From JAOPZW01 sp963807305 (GTDB lineage: Bacteria > Actinomycetota > Thermoleophilia > Solirubrobacterales > Solirubrobacteraceae), in NCBI GenBank assembly GCA_963807305.1, contig CAWEBN010000002.1, positions 1 to 64,000 on the forward strand: a stretch of DNA of 64,000 nt, written 5' to 3'. Below are positions 56,253-63,820 of this stretch, one piece after another. The notes beneath the pieces are model-generated. The model did not search any database. It worked only from the letters and a program-made list of their open reading frames with translations, and was not told the DNA's origin. Position 1 is the first letter of the stretch, and each line of letters starts with the position of its first letter. A program made the translations under genes and the position numbers.

Positions 56253-56999
56253 GAGCTCACGCAGGATCAGGGCGACGGCGACCGGGACCGTGGCCGGGAT
56301 CGTGTCGGTGACGTAGAAGAGCAGGGTCCAGGCCTCGGCCAGCGCCCAGGTCACGAGCGCCCAGCGCCAGGCGTGCGCTCCCTCGACGGCCAGCACCCCG
56401 CCGAGCACGCCGGCGACGAAGAGGTCGCCGTAGCCGAGGTTGGCGGGGCCGAAGCTCACGTACTGAAGCTGGGGCAGCCCAGGGGCGGGGACCGCGGCGT
56501 TGAGGACGGCGTTGGGCTGCTGGAGGTTCTGCGAGAAGACGAGGATCGCATCGACGATCGCCATGGCCACGATCCCGGCCTTCAGCCACGGGCCGGGCGC
56601 GGCGCCCGCCAGCAGGCGCCCGAGGGTGACGCAGCTCAGCGCCGCCAGCGCCGCACCCGCCAGCTCACCGGCGGCGGTGGTCTGCGACGCCCAGGCGAGG
56701 GCGAAGAGCGGCACGGCCAGCACCGCGAGGACCGGGCGTGCGCCCCGCATCGCCCAGCCGAGCGCGAGTGCTGCCCCGGGCGGCACGAGGATCAGGGCGA
56801 CCCAGGTGAGCACGTCGGCGACGTTGGGCAGCAGGGCGATGGCGCCCACGACGACGCCGATCGAGAGCGGCAGGACCAGCGCCCAGCGCGCGGTCGCGTA
56901 GCGCTGCAGCCATGCGGGGATGCCGGCGCCGGGCAGCCCTACCAGTGCCGCTTGGATCGCCAGCAGGACGGCGTCGTGAAGGACGAAGTCGCGCGTCAC
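56187..56999 (-). CDS. Polytopic membrane protein, possible GxGD intramembrane aspartyl protease
   Basis: The 270-residue protein is strongly hydrophobic with about nine helices. Two aspartates sit in consecutive helices in presenilin/SPP-like settings: AMAIVDAILVFSQNL (Asp150; compare the YD-I-X2-VF motif) and ANLGYGDLFVAGVLG (Asp192; a GxGD motif). A later IPATVPVAV could stand for the PAL motif. This is my inference; the protein has no assigned family here. It starts with GTG and overlaps the hydroxy-acid oxidase by 66 bp. Confidence 0.5.
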   Translation of the reverse strand: MTRDFVLHDAVLLAIQAALVGLPGAGIPAWLQRYATARWALVLPLSIGVVVGAIALLPNVADVLTWVALILVPPGAALALGWAMRGARPVLAVLAVPLFALAWASQTTAAGELAGAALAALSCVTLGRLLAGAAPGPWLKAGIVAMAIVDAILVFSQNLQQPNAVLNAAVPAPGLPQLQYVSFGPANLGYGDLFVAGVLGGVLAVEGAHAWRWALVTWALAEAWTLLFYVTDTIPATVPVAVALILRELLRAGRTKPDAVRGEVAHGAHP

Positions 57000-57017
57000 C
57001 GCCCGTCAGTGTGGCGT

Positions 57018-57284
57018 CTAGGCGGCGAGCGCGGCGTCGGCTTCGCCCAGCGGGATGGCGAAGACGATGTGCCGGCGGGAAACGGCGATGAAGGGGTGCT
57101 CGGTGCCCGGGCCGTCGCGGCCGATCAACTCGACGACGCAGCTGGTCAGCGAGATGAAGTCGCGCTCGGAGGCGTTGAGGAAGTCCGACAGGCGGCTGCG
57201 GTAGCCGTCGTGGGGCAGGGTCAGGACCCCGGAGATGCGGTGGCGGTCGGTCTCGACGTAGACGTGTTCGTGGCGATGCTGCAC
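57018..57284 (-). CDS. Small conserved hypothetical protein
   Basis: The 88 residues begin MQHRHEHVYVETDRHRISGV and include NASERDFISLTSCVVELIG and FIAVSRRHIVFAIPL. It appears to form a small beta-rich fold (DUF6812-like by impression), with no catalytic residues recognised. It starts immediately at the NUDIX stop codon on the same strand, so the two are probably cotranscribed. Confidence 0.6.
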   Translation of the reverse strand: MQHRHEHVYVETDRHRISGVLTLPHDGYRSRLSDFLNASERDFISLTSCVVELIGRDGPGTEHPFIAVSRRHIVFAIPLGEADAALAA

Positions 57285-57692
57285 CTAGCCGTTGTCGGCA
57301 GCATGCCGCAGGGCCATGAGCACCAGATCGCGGTCGTGGTCGTACGTCAGACACTCGAGCGCATCGTCGCGGCCCAGCCAGCGCAGCTCGTCGACCTCGT
57401 CGTTGGCCTCGAAGTCGCCGTCGAGGACGTCCATCCGCCAGTAGCGGACGGTCTTCGGGCGACCCTTCGGATCGGTGTACTCCACCGAGCTGAGCTCCTC
57501 GCGCAGGGCGCCGAGATAGCCCGTCTCCTCGCGCACCTCGCGCACCGCGGCGTCCTCCCAGCTCTCGCCCTCGTCGAGCTTGCCCTTGGGCAGGGCCCAG
57601 TCGTCGTACTTGGGCCGGTGAACGAGCGCCACCTGTCCGTCGCGCACCAGCACGCCCCCCGCCGCGCGCACGTGTCGTCGCAGCCACGCCAT
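57285..57692 (-). CDS. NUDIX hydrolase
   Basis: The 135 residues contain the exact Nudix box G-X5-E-X7-RE-X2-EE-XG: GKLDEGE, then AAVREVREETGY. The strand RAAGGVLVRDGQVALVHRP precedes it. MutT/Ap4A-type members remove a nucleoside diphosphate linked to another moiety; the LPKGKLDEGE form is common to Ap4A/diphosphoinositol-type members. Divergent from the VOC gene with a 28-bp spacer. Confidence 0.93.
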   Translation of the reverse strand: MAWLRRHVRAAGGVLVRDGQVALVHRPKYDDWALPKGKLDEGESWEDAAVREVREETGYLGALREELSSVEYTDPKGRPKTVRYWRMDVLDGDFEANDEVDELRWLGRDDALECLTYDHDRDLVLMALRHAADNG

Positions 57693-57720
57693 GACGCTGA
57701 GACGGTATAGGCTCGGGGCG

Positions 57721-58098
57721 ATGGGCCGCGTCGTGCACTTCGAGATCCACGCCGCCGATCCCGACCGCGCCGAGCGCTTCTACAAGCGCGTCTTCGACTG
57801 GGAGATCCGCCGCTGGGAGGGCGCTCCGGTCGACTACCGCCTCATCACCACCGGCGCGGACGGCGAGCCGGGCATCAACGGCGCCATCGTCGAGCGCCGC
57901 GGCGCCGTCGACGGCACGGCGGTCACGGCCTTCGTGTGCACCGTGAGCGTCGACGACCTGGCCGCGGTCGAGGCGGCCGTGCCCGAGGCGGGCGGCGAGC
58001 AGGTCGTCGACCGCCAGGAGCTCGAGAACGTCGGCTCCTTCGCCTACTTCAAGGACACCGAAGGCAACATCTTCGGCGCCATGCAGTCCGCCCAGTAG
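57721..58098 (+). CDS. VOC family (glyoxalase-like) protein
   Basis: ATG 57721 gives 125 residues: GRVVHFEIHAADPDRAERFYKRVFDWEI is the signature beta-alpha start, and GSFAYFKDTEGNIFGAM the end, with His and Glu in metal-ligand positions. It belongs to the small bleomycin-resistance/dioxygenase superfamily; the reaction is not determined. Confidence 0.9.
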   Translation: MGRVVHFEIHAADPDRAERFYKRVFDWEIRRWEGAPVDYRLITTGADGEPGINGAIVERRGAVDGTAVTAFVCTVSVDDLAAVEAAVPEAGGEQVVDRQELENVGSFAYFKDTEGNIFGAMQSAQ

Positions 58099-58107
58099 CT
58101 TGCGGGG

Positions 58108-58536
58108 ATGGATATCGAGGTGCGCCGTCTGGGTCCCGGCGAGGAGGATGCGGTGCACGCCGCCCGGGCACTGTTCGACGCCGCCCCGCAGCCCGACGCG
58201 ACGCGGCGCTTCCTCGCCGGGGCGGCCAACCACCTGCTCGTCGCCTACGACGCCGACACGCCCGTGGGGTTCGTCTCCGGCGTCGAGCTGACGCACCCCG
58301 ACAAGGGGACCGAGATGTTCCTCTACGAGCTCGGGGTCGACGAGTCGGCGCGCCGGCGCGGCGTGGGTCGCACGTTGGTGGGAGCGTTGGCCGACGTGGC
58401 GCGCGAGGCCGGCTGCTACGACATGTGGGTCCTCGCCGATGCGGACAACGCCGCGGCGCAGGCGACGTACGCGCGCGCGGGTGGGCGCGAGTCGTCGCGA
58501 CCTGTGCTGTTGGAGTGGGACCTGCGCGCGAGCTAG
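58108..58536 (+). CDS. GNAT acetyltransferase, AAC(3)-I-like
   Basis: The 142 residues have LLVAYDADTPVGFVSGVEL, DKGTEMFLYELGVDESARRRGVGRTLVGAL (acetyl-CoA loop RRRGVG) and NAAAQATYARAGG. The pattern is that of the aminoglycoside 3-N-acetyltransferase I family, but many chromosomal members have other substrates, so resistance is not implied. It follows the VOC gene by 9 bp. Confidence 0.85.
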   Translation: MDIEVRRLGPGEEDAVHAARALFDAAPQPDATRRFLAGAANHLLVAYDADTPVGFVSGVELTHPDKGTEMFLYELGVDESARRRGVGRTLVGALADVAREAGCYDMWVLADADNAAAQATYARAGGRESSRPVLLEWDLRAS

Positions 58537-58630
58537 CGGCGGTCCGCGGCCAGGCACCGAGGGGGAAGGGCAGTGCCGGTGGTCGCGGTGCGGGTCGTCG
58601 TCCTCGATCGTGTGCGTCTTGGGGGTGCAG

Positions 58631-58754
58631 TCGCGCGTGTCTCGCAACGGTCTTGGGAGACGCCGGAGGCGTGGTCGCTCTTGAGCATCCCTGGGATGCG
58701 TCAGAGCGGCCACCCCCTCCGGCGCCCCGGGCGGATGTTGCGAAACACACGCGA
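58631..58754. repeat. Long imperfect palindrome between convergent genes
   Basis: An inverted repeat with arms of about 60 nt is centred on GCATCCC-T-GGGATGC (58685-58699). Inner arms (58661-58691 and 58693-58724) match almost throughout, from CGCCGGAGG to CCTCCGGCG. Outer arms (CGCGTGTCTCGCAAC and GTTGCGAAACACACGCG) also pair. It fills the spacer between the GNAT gene and the convergent kinase and may terminate both; no other gene is seen in 58537-58832. Confidence 0.7.
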
Positions 58755-58832
58755 ACGGTGTCGGAACGCGCCTCGACCCGGCCACCTCCGCTCCCTTCCC
58801 TCGATGCGGCAGTGAGCGCCGCGCAGCGCCAC

Positions 58833-60263
58833 TCACCCCGGCGGAAGACAGGGGATCTCCGCGTGCAGGTGCGTCCCGCCCCCGACCGGGCTTTCCAGGG
58901 ACAGCGTCCCGTCGAGCGCGGCGACGCGGTCGGCCAGACCGCGCAGGCCCGAGCCGCGCGCGACGTCGGCGCCGCCGACCCCGTCATCGGTGACGTCGAC
59001 CGTCACGCGCCCGTCCGTGCGGCGGACCACGACCGCCGCCTCGGTGGCCTGGGCGTACTTGGCGACGTTGGCCAGCGCCTCGGAGACGACGAAGTAGGCG
59101 GCGCTCTCCACCGGACCGGGCAGGCGCTCCTCGGCTTCGGCCTCCACCGTCACCGGCACGGGCGCGCGCGAGGCGAGCGCCTCGAGTGCCGGCTCGAGGC
59201 CGCGGTCGGTGAGGACCGCGGGGTGGATGCCGCGCGCCAGCTCGCGCAGCTCCGAGAGGCTCATGTCGAGCTCGTCGATCGCCTCGCTGATCATCGCGTC
59301 GAGGTCGCCGCCCGCCCCGCGGGCGCGCAGGCGCGCCGAGCTGAGCAGGAGCTTGAGCGCGACCAGACGCGACTGCGCGCCGTCGTGCAGGTCGCGCTCC
59401 AGGCGCCGGCGCTCGGCGTCGCCGGCCTCCACGATCCGCGCCCGCGACGCGCGCAGCTCCGCGAGGCTTGCGCGCAGCTCGGCGTCCAGCAGCGTCAGGT
59501 GGGTGCGCAGCAGGCCGGCGAGGAAGGCGAACGGCATCAGGCCCGTCGCGACGAACGCCGCCCACCACGCCGCGTTCCCGACGCCGGCGCGGGCCACCGT
59601 CACGAGCAGGAAGGTCAGCAGCGAGAAGGTGTAGACGGGCGTGAGCTGCAGGCGCTCGAGCGGCGGCGTCGCCCGCCAGCGGCGGATCGCCCAGGTCAGC
59701 ACGATGGCGAAGAGCACGAGGTAACAGAGGGCGCCGAGGCCGGTGAGCACCGTGGCCAGGTCGTGGTCGCGGCGCACGAGCAGCAGGTTGGCCGGGCAGT
59801 CGTCGCAGCCGAGGTCGTGGGGGCCGGCAAAGAACAGCGCCGGCACGAAGGCCAGCGGGAAGACGAAGTAGCCGGCGATCGCCAGCCTGCGTGCCGTCGG
59901 GTCGGTCAGCCGCCCCGTCGGGAAGCTCACGCCGAGGTGCAGGAAGACCGCGCCCCAGAGGCCGCCGACGACCAGCGCGGACGTGTAGATCGCCCGCGAG
60001 TTCGCGGCCGACAGGGCGTAGACGAACCACGCGAAGCCGAGCAGGATCATCAGCGCGCCGATCCGGCTCTCGGGCCGCTGCCGCCAGGCGTAGAGGCCGG
60101 TGCCGATGAAGCTCCAGCCGACCGCCGGGGCGAAGACGGCCCACACCGCCCTGACGGTCTGGTGCTCGCTGCCCAGCTCGACCGCGATGACGACGCCGCC
60201 GCCGACCAGCGCAGCGAGGACGATCGCGACGAGCAGCGGCCGGGCCGGGACGGCGGACGTCAT
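58833..60263 (-). CDS. Membrane sensor histidine kinase (NarX/DesK class)
   Basis: The 476 residues start with about seven membrane helices (LLVAIVLAALVGGGVVIAV through VATGLMPFAFLAGLL), then a HPK7 dimerisation/phosphoacceptor box GDAERRRLERDLHDGAQSRLVALKL and an ATPase domain with SEALANVAKYAQAT, TDDGVGG and GSGLRGLADRVAAL. No response regulator is adjacent, so it is an orphan. The membrane part replaces a periplasmic sensor and has GCDDCP, a possible metal or redox cysteine pair. Confidence 0.9.
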   Translation of the reverse strand: MTSAVPARPLLVAIVLAALVGGGVVIAVELGSEHQTVRAVWAVFAPAVGWSFIGTGLYAWRQRPESRIGALMILLGFAWFVYALSAANSRAIYTSALVVGGLWGAVFLHLGVSFPTGRLTDPTARRLAIAGYFVFPLAFVPALFFAGPHDLGCDDCPANLLLVRRDHDLATVLTGLGALCYLVLFAIVLTWAIRRWRATPPLERLQLTPVYTFSLLTFLLVTVARAGVGNAAWWAAFVATGLMPFAFLAGLLRTHLTLLDAELRASLAELRASRARIVEAGDAERRRLERDLHDGAQSRLVALKLLLSSARLRARGAGGDLDAMISEAIDELDMSLSELRELARGIHPAVLTDRGLEPALEALASRAPVPVTVEAEAEERLPGPVESAAYFVVSEALANVAKYAQATEAAVVVRRTDGRVTVDVTDDGVGGADVARGSGLRGLADRVAALDGTLSLESPVGGGTHLHAEIPCLPPG

Positions 60264-60321
60264 TCCGTCACGAGTATTCCGGCGATCGGGGCCCAGGCGA
60301 AGCGCGCCCTACACTCGTGGC

Positions 60322-60612
60322 GTGTCCTTCCAGCGCGACTTCGACGGCTCGGAGCCGGCTCGCCCAGAGCCCGTGACGCGCCTCGCCGGAGCGCGGGCCG
60401 ACAGCCTCGTCGCCCGCACCGGGCACTTGGCCAGCGGGACGCTCGCCTGCCCGCGCTGCGACGCCCCGGTCGCGCTCGCCGCCGGCCCGGCGGCGCCGGC
60501 CGATCCGCTCGGCTGCCCCTTCTGCGAGCACGCCGCCACGGTCCGCGACTTCCTGTCGCTCGGCGACCCCACGCGCCCGGCGCGGGTCGCCGTGCGCGTC
60601 GTGCACTACTGA
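60322..60612 (+). CDS. Small protein with zinc-ribbon-like cysteines
   Basis: GTG 60322 gives 96 residues, with TLACPRCDAPVALAAG and DPLGCPFCEHAATVRDFLSLG: two C-P-X-C knuckles 26 residues apart, expected to bind one zinc. No known catalytic domain. Its end overlaps the convergent aldehyde dehydrogenase by a few bases. Function unknown. Confidence 0.65.
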   Translation: MSFQRDFDGSEPARPEPVTRLAGARADSLVARTGHLASGTLACPRCDAPVALAAGPAAPADPLGCPFCEHAATVRDFLSLGDPTRPARVAVRVVHY

Positions 60613-62150
60613 GACTGAGCCAGCGGCTCGCGCGTCAGCTCCCCGTCGACGCGGCGCCAGATCCCGAGCGGATTCGCGTCCTGGAGCTCCGGCGGCAGTA
60701 CGTGCGCGGGCGCGTTCTGGAAGGCCACCGGCCGCAGGAAGCGGCGGATCGCCGTCATGCCCACCGAGGTGTGGGCCGGCGCCGTGGTGGCCGGGAACGG
60801 CCCGCCATGGTGCATGCCATGGGTGACGGCGACGCCGGTCGGGAAGCCGTCGAAGATCAGCCGCCCGCTGCGCTCGCTGAGCGCGGCGGCGAGCAGCGCG
60901 ACAAGCTCCTCGTCCTCGGCCTGGGCGTGGACCGAGCCGGTGAGCTGGCCGTCGATGCGCACGAGCGCGTCGAGCAGCTCGTCGCGCGAGCCGTAGGTCA
61001 ACAGCAGCACGACCGGGCCGAAGCGCTCCTCGAGCAGGTCGGGATGGTCGCGGACGTCGCCCGCCGCCGCGCGGTAGGCCGCCGGGCGGAAGCGGAAGCC
61101 CGGCTCGGCGGCCGTCGCGGCACCGTCGATGGGCTCGGCCAGGCCGCGGAGCTCCGCCACGCGCTCGGTGAGCGCGTCGCGCAGGCGCTCGTTGAGCAGC
61201 ACCTGCGGCTCGGCGGCCGCCAGGCGCGCGCCGAGGCCGGCCGCGAAGGCGTCGCCCGCCTCGCCGGCGGGCACGAAGACGACGCCGGGCTTCGTGCACA
61301 GCTGCCCTCCGAAGGAGGCGACCGACGCGGCCAGCCCGTCGGCGATCGCCTCGCCGCGCTCGGCCAGCGCGGCCTCGGTGACGACGATCGGGTTCACGCT
61401 GCCCATCTCGGCGAAGACCGGGATCGGCCGCTCGCGCGCCGCGGCGCGATCGTGGAGCGCCTTGCCACCGGCGAACGAGCCCGTGAAGCCGACGGCCGCG
61501 ATCGCCGGCTCGTCGACGATCGCCTCGCCGACCTCGAAGCCGCTGGACTGCAGCAGCGCGAAGGTGGCGCCGGGCAGGCCGGCCTCGGCCGACGCGGCGG
61601 CGAGCTCGCGGGCCACCACTGCGCTCGTGCCCGGATGCGAAGGATGGCCCTTGACGATCACGGGGCAGCCGGCCGCCAGTGCGCTCGCGGTGTCGCCGCC
61701 CGCGGTGGAGAAGGCGAGCGGGAAGTTGCTGGCGCCGAAGACGGCCACGGGCCCGATGGGCACGAGCATGCGTCGCACATCGGGCCGCGGGATCGGCTTG
61801 GCGTCCGGGTCGGGCGTGTCGATGATCGCCTCGACGTAGTCGCCGGCGTCGACGACCGCGGCGAAGGCCTCGAGCTGACCCGCGGTGCGCTCGAGCTCAC
61901 CGCGCAGGCGCGCCTCCGGCAGGCCGGTCTCCGCCCCGGCGACCGCGACGATCTCGTCGCCCGCCGCGCGCAGCCGCCCGGCGGCCGCGCGCAGAAAGGC
62001 CGAGCGCCGCTGCGGGTCGCGCAGGTCACCCGCCCTGAACGCGTCGTGCGCCGCCGTGACGGCCTCGTGGACGTCGGCGCGGGTGGCCTCTTCGAAGGCG
62101 GCCCCGGGCTCGCCTGTGCTGGGATCGACGGCATGAAAGGTGCTTGACAC
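60606..62150 (-). CDS. Alpha-ketoglutarate semialdehyde dehydrogenase (2,5-dioxovalerate dehydrogenase)
   Basis: GTG 62150 (VSSTFHAVDPSTGE) gives 514 residues of the NADP-type aldehyde dehydrogenase family: GPVAVFGASNFPLAFSTAGG, FTGSFAGGKAL, the general-base Glu in VFAEMGSVNPIVV, and the catalytic Cys in SFGGQLCTKPGVVF. Family members close to this oxidise 2,5-dioxopentanoate to 2-oxoglutarate, the last step of trans-4-hydroxyproline or pentose/glucarate breakdown. It diverges from the GntR gene 44 bp away; neighbours favour the hydroxyproline pathway. Confidence 0.88.
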   Translation of the reverse strand: MSSTFHAVDPSTGEPGAAFEEATRADVHEAVTAAHDAFRAGDLRDPQRRSAFLRAAAGRLRAAGDEIVAVAGAETGLPEARLRGELERTAGQLEAFAAVVDAGDYVEAIIDTPDPDAKPIPRPDVRRMLVPIGPVAVFGASNFPLAFSTAGGDTASALAAGCPVIVKGHPSHPGTSAVVARELAAASAEAGLPGATFALLQSSGFEVGEAIVDEPAIAAVGFTGSFAGGKALHDRAAARERPIPVFAEMGSVNPIVVTEAALAERGEAIADGLAASVASFGGQLCTKPGVVFVPAGEAGDAFAAGLGARLAAAEPQVLLNERLRDALTERVAELRGLAEPIDGAATAAEPGFRFRPAAYRAAAGDVRDHPDLLEERFGPVVLLLTYGSRDELLDALVRIDGQLTGSVHAQAEDEELVALLAAALSERSGRLIFDGFPTGVAVTHGMHHGGPFPATTAPAHTSVGMTAIRRFLRPVAFQNAPAHVLPPELQDANPLGIWRRVDGELTREPLAQSQ

Positions 62151-62194
62151 GGGCGCTACGGTACCAGGACCGCAGCGCAAACCAATTCTCGTTC

Positions 62195-62926
62195 ATGCAG
62201 TTTGTCGACAAAACCAATCTAGGCCCACTCAAGGCCTCCCAGCTCTACGAGCGGATCGCCGACCGGATCGCCGGGGAGATCCGCATGGGCCTGCTGCGCC
62301 CCGGCGAGCGCCTGCCCTCCGAGCGCGACCTCGCCCAGCGGCTCGAGGTCGGCCGCTCGTCGGTCCGCGAGGCCATCGCCGCGCTCCAGGTCCACGGCGT
62401 GATCGAGACGCGTCCCGGCTCGGGCTCGTTCGTGGCCGCCGACGCGGTCGAGCGCGTCCAGGCCCCGGGCGCCGGGGACGGCGCGATCGCGCTGCCCCAC
62501 GACGCCAGCCCCAGCGCCGTGCTCGAGGCACGCGAGCTGCTCGAGCCGCGCGTCGCCGCGCTGGCCGCGCGCGACGGCCGCCCCGATCCCTACGCCGAGG
62601 AGCTCCTCGTGCGCATGGACCGCGCCGCGGACGACGCGGACGGCAGCGAGTGGAACGAATGCGATCGCCTCTTCCACCGTCAGATCGCGGTCATGACCGA
62701 CAACCCGGTGCTCGTCGCGCTGGCCGCCCACGTCGCCGCGGTCATGGACCAGCCGCTCTGGCAGCGCCTGCGCGACGAGTCGGTCGCCGTTCCCGGGCGC
62801 GCGCGCCTGCACGCAGCCGAGCACCGCATGATCTACGAGGCCATCGTGGGCGCCGACCCCGAGGCCGCCGCCTTCTACGCCACCCAGCACATCCAGCGCG
62901 TCCGGCGCTACATGACCCTCACCTAG
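62195..62926 (+). CDS. GntR/FadR-family transcriptional regulator
   Basis: ATG 62195 gives 243 residues: a winged helix (LYERIADRIAGEIRMGLLRPGERLPSERDLAQRLEVGRSSVREAIAAL) and a FadR-C effector domain with metal-type residues (DRLFHRQIAVMTDNPV and AEHRMIYEAI). It is placed between and divergent to the catabolic genes, so it should regulate them in response to hydroxyproline or an intermediate. Its start codon is followed by an operator-like palindrome. Confidence 0.92.
   Translation: MQFVDKTNLGPLKASQLYERIADRIAGEIRMGLLRPGERLPSERDLAQRLEVGRSSVREAIAALQVHGVIETRPGSGSFVAADAVERVQAPGAGDGAIALPHDASPSAVLEARELLEPRVAALAARDGRPDPYAEELLVRMDRAADDADGSEWNECDRLFHRQIAVMTDNPVLVALAAHVAAVMDQPLWQRLRDESVAVPGRARLHAAEHRMIYEAIVGADPEAAAFYATQHIQRVRRYMTLT
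62201..62212. promoter_or_regulatory. FadR-type operator palindrome
   Basis: TTTGTCGACAAA is a perfect 12-bp palindrome that fits the FadR-subfamily consensus (yGTM-KACr). It lies in the first codons of the GntR gene, with AAACCAAT as a flanking direct repeat at 62179 and 62211. It could block both divergent promoters. Confidence 0.5.
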
Positions 62927-62935
62927 GAGAGACCC

Positions 62936-63820
62936 GTGCGCTTCCCCGGCATCATCCCCGCCGTCACCACACCGTTCGCCCCCGCGGGGGAGGTCGACAC
63001 CCCGGCGCTCCAGGCCAACGTGCGCGCGCTGCTCGACGCCGGCGTGCACGGCATCGTCGGCACCGGCACGATGGGCGAGGCGGGCAGCCTCAGCACCCGT
63101 GAGCGCCGCGACGTGATCGCCGCCATCGCCGAGGCCGTCGAGGGCCGGGTGCCGGTGATCGCCGGCGTGTCGGCCGGCACCCCCGAGCAGGCCGGGGCCT
63201 ACGCCTCCCATGCCGCCGACGCCGGCGCAACCGCGCTCATGTGCCTGCCACCACTCGGCTACCGGGCCGACGAGGACGAGCTCGTCGCCTTCTACGGTGC
63301 GGTGGGCGCCGACACCGGCCTGCCGCTCATGCTCTACAACAACCCCGAGGCCTCGGGCGTCGACATGCCCGCGTCGCTCATCGCCCGGATCGCCGAGAGC
63401 GTCGAGAAGGTCGTCGCCGTCAAGGAGTGCTCCGGCGACGTGCGGCGCATCCCCGCGCTGCTGCACGCGACCGACCTCGAGGTCCTCGTCGGTGGCGACG
63501 ACTGGGCGCTCGAGGGCTTCTGCGCCGGCGCCACCGGCTGGGTCACCGGCGTGGCCGACGTCGCGCCCGCGCAGTGCGTCGCGCTCTACGAGCACTGCCG
63601 CGCCGGCGAGCTCGACGCCGCGCGCGAGGTCTACCGGCGGCTGCTGCCGCTCGGACGCTTCGACATGACGCCCAAGCTCGTGCAGTACTTCAAGGCGGCG
63701 ATGGACGAGGTCGGTTACGCCGGCGGGCCGACACGCGCGCCGCGGCTGGCGCTCCACGACGACGAGCGCGCCGCCCTGCGCGAGGCGCTGACGGTGCTGG
63801 GGATCGAGGTCCACGCTTGA
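62936..63820 (+). CDS. DapA-family lyase, probable 1-pyrroline-4-hydroxy-2-carboxylate deaminase
   Basis: GTG 62936 (AGGAGAG before it) gives 294 residues of the class I DHDPS/NAL barrel: GIIPAVTTPF, GVHGIVGTGTMGEAGSLS, LMLYNNPEASGVDMP (Tyr134), and the Schiff-base lysine in VVAVKECSGDVRRI (Lys163). Set beside a proline racemase-like gene and the semialdehyde dehydrogenase, it most likely deaminates the hydroxyproline-derived pyrroline to 2,5-dioxopentanoate. It overlaps the next gene. Confidence 0.85.
   Translation: MRFPGIIPAVTTPFAPAGEVDTPALQANVRALLDAGVHGIVGTGTMGEAGSLSTRERRDVIAAIAEAVEGRVPVIAGVSAGTPEQAGAYASHAADAGATALMCLPPLGYRADEDELVAFYGAVGADTGLPLMLYNNPEASGVDMPASLIARIAESVEKVVAVKECSGDVRRIPALLHATDLEVLVGGDDWALEGFCAGATGWVTGVADVAPAQCVALYEHCRAGELDAAREVYRRLLPLGRFDMTPKLVQYFKAAMDEVGYAGGPTRAPRLALHDDERAALREALTVLGIEVHA

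Noticed and set aside
58537..58832. Possible tRNA or small RNA in the convergent spacer
   Set aside because: The folding is one long palindrome without a cloverleaf or T-loop consensus; described as a repeat instead.
57936..62147. Open frame of 1403 residues on plus strand
   Set aside because: It runs antisense to the histidine kinase and aldehyde dehydrogenase and through the GNAT gene, is Arg/Gly/Ala-rich without motifs, and arises from strong third-position G/C bias.
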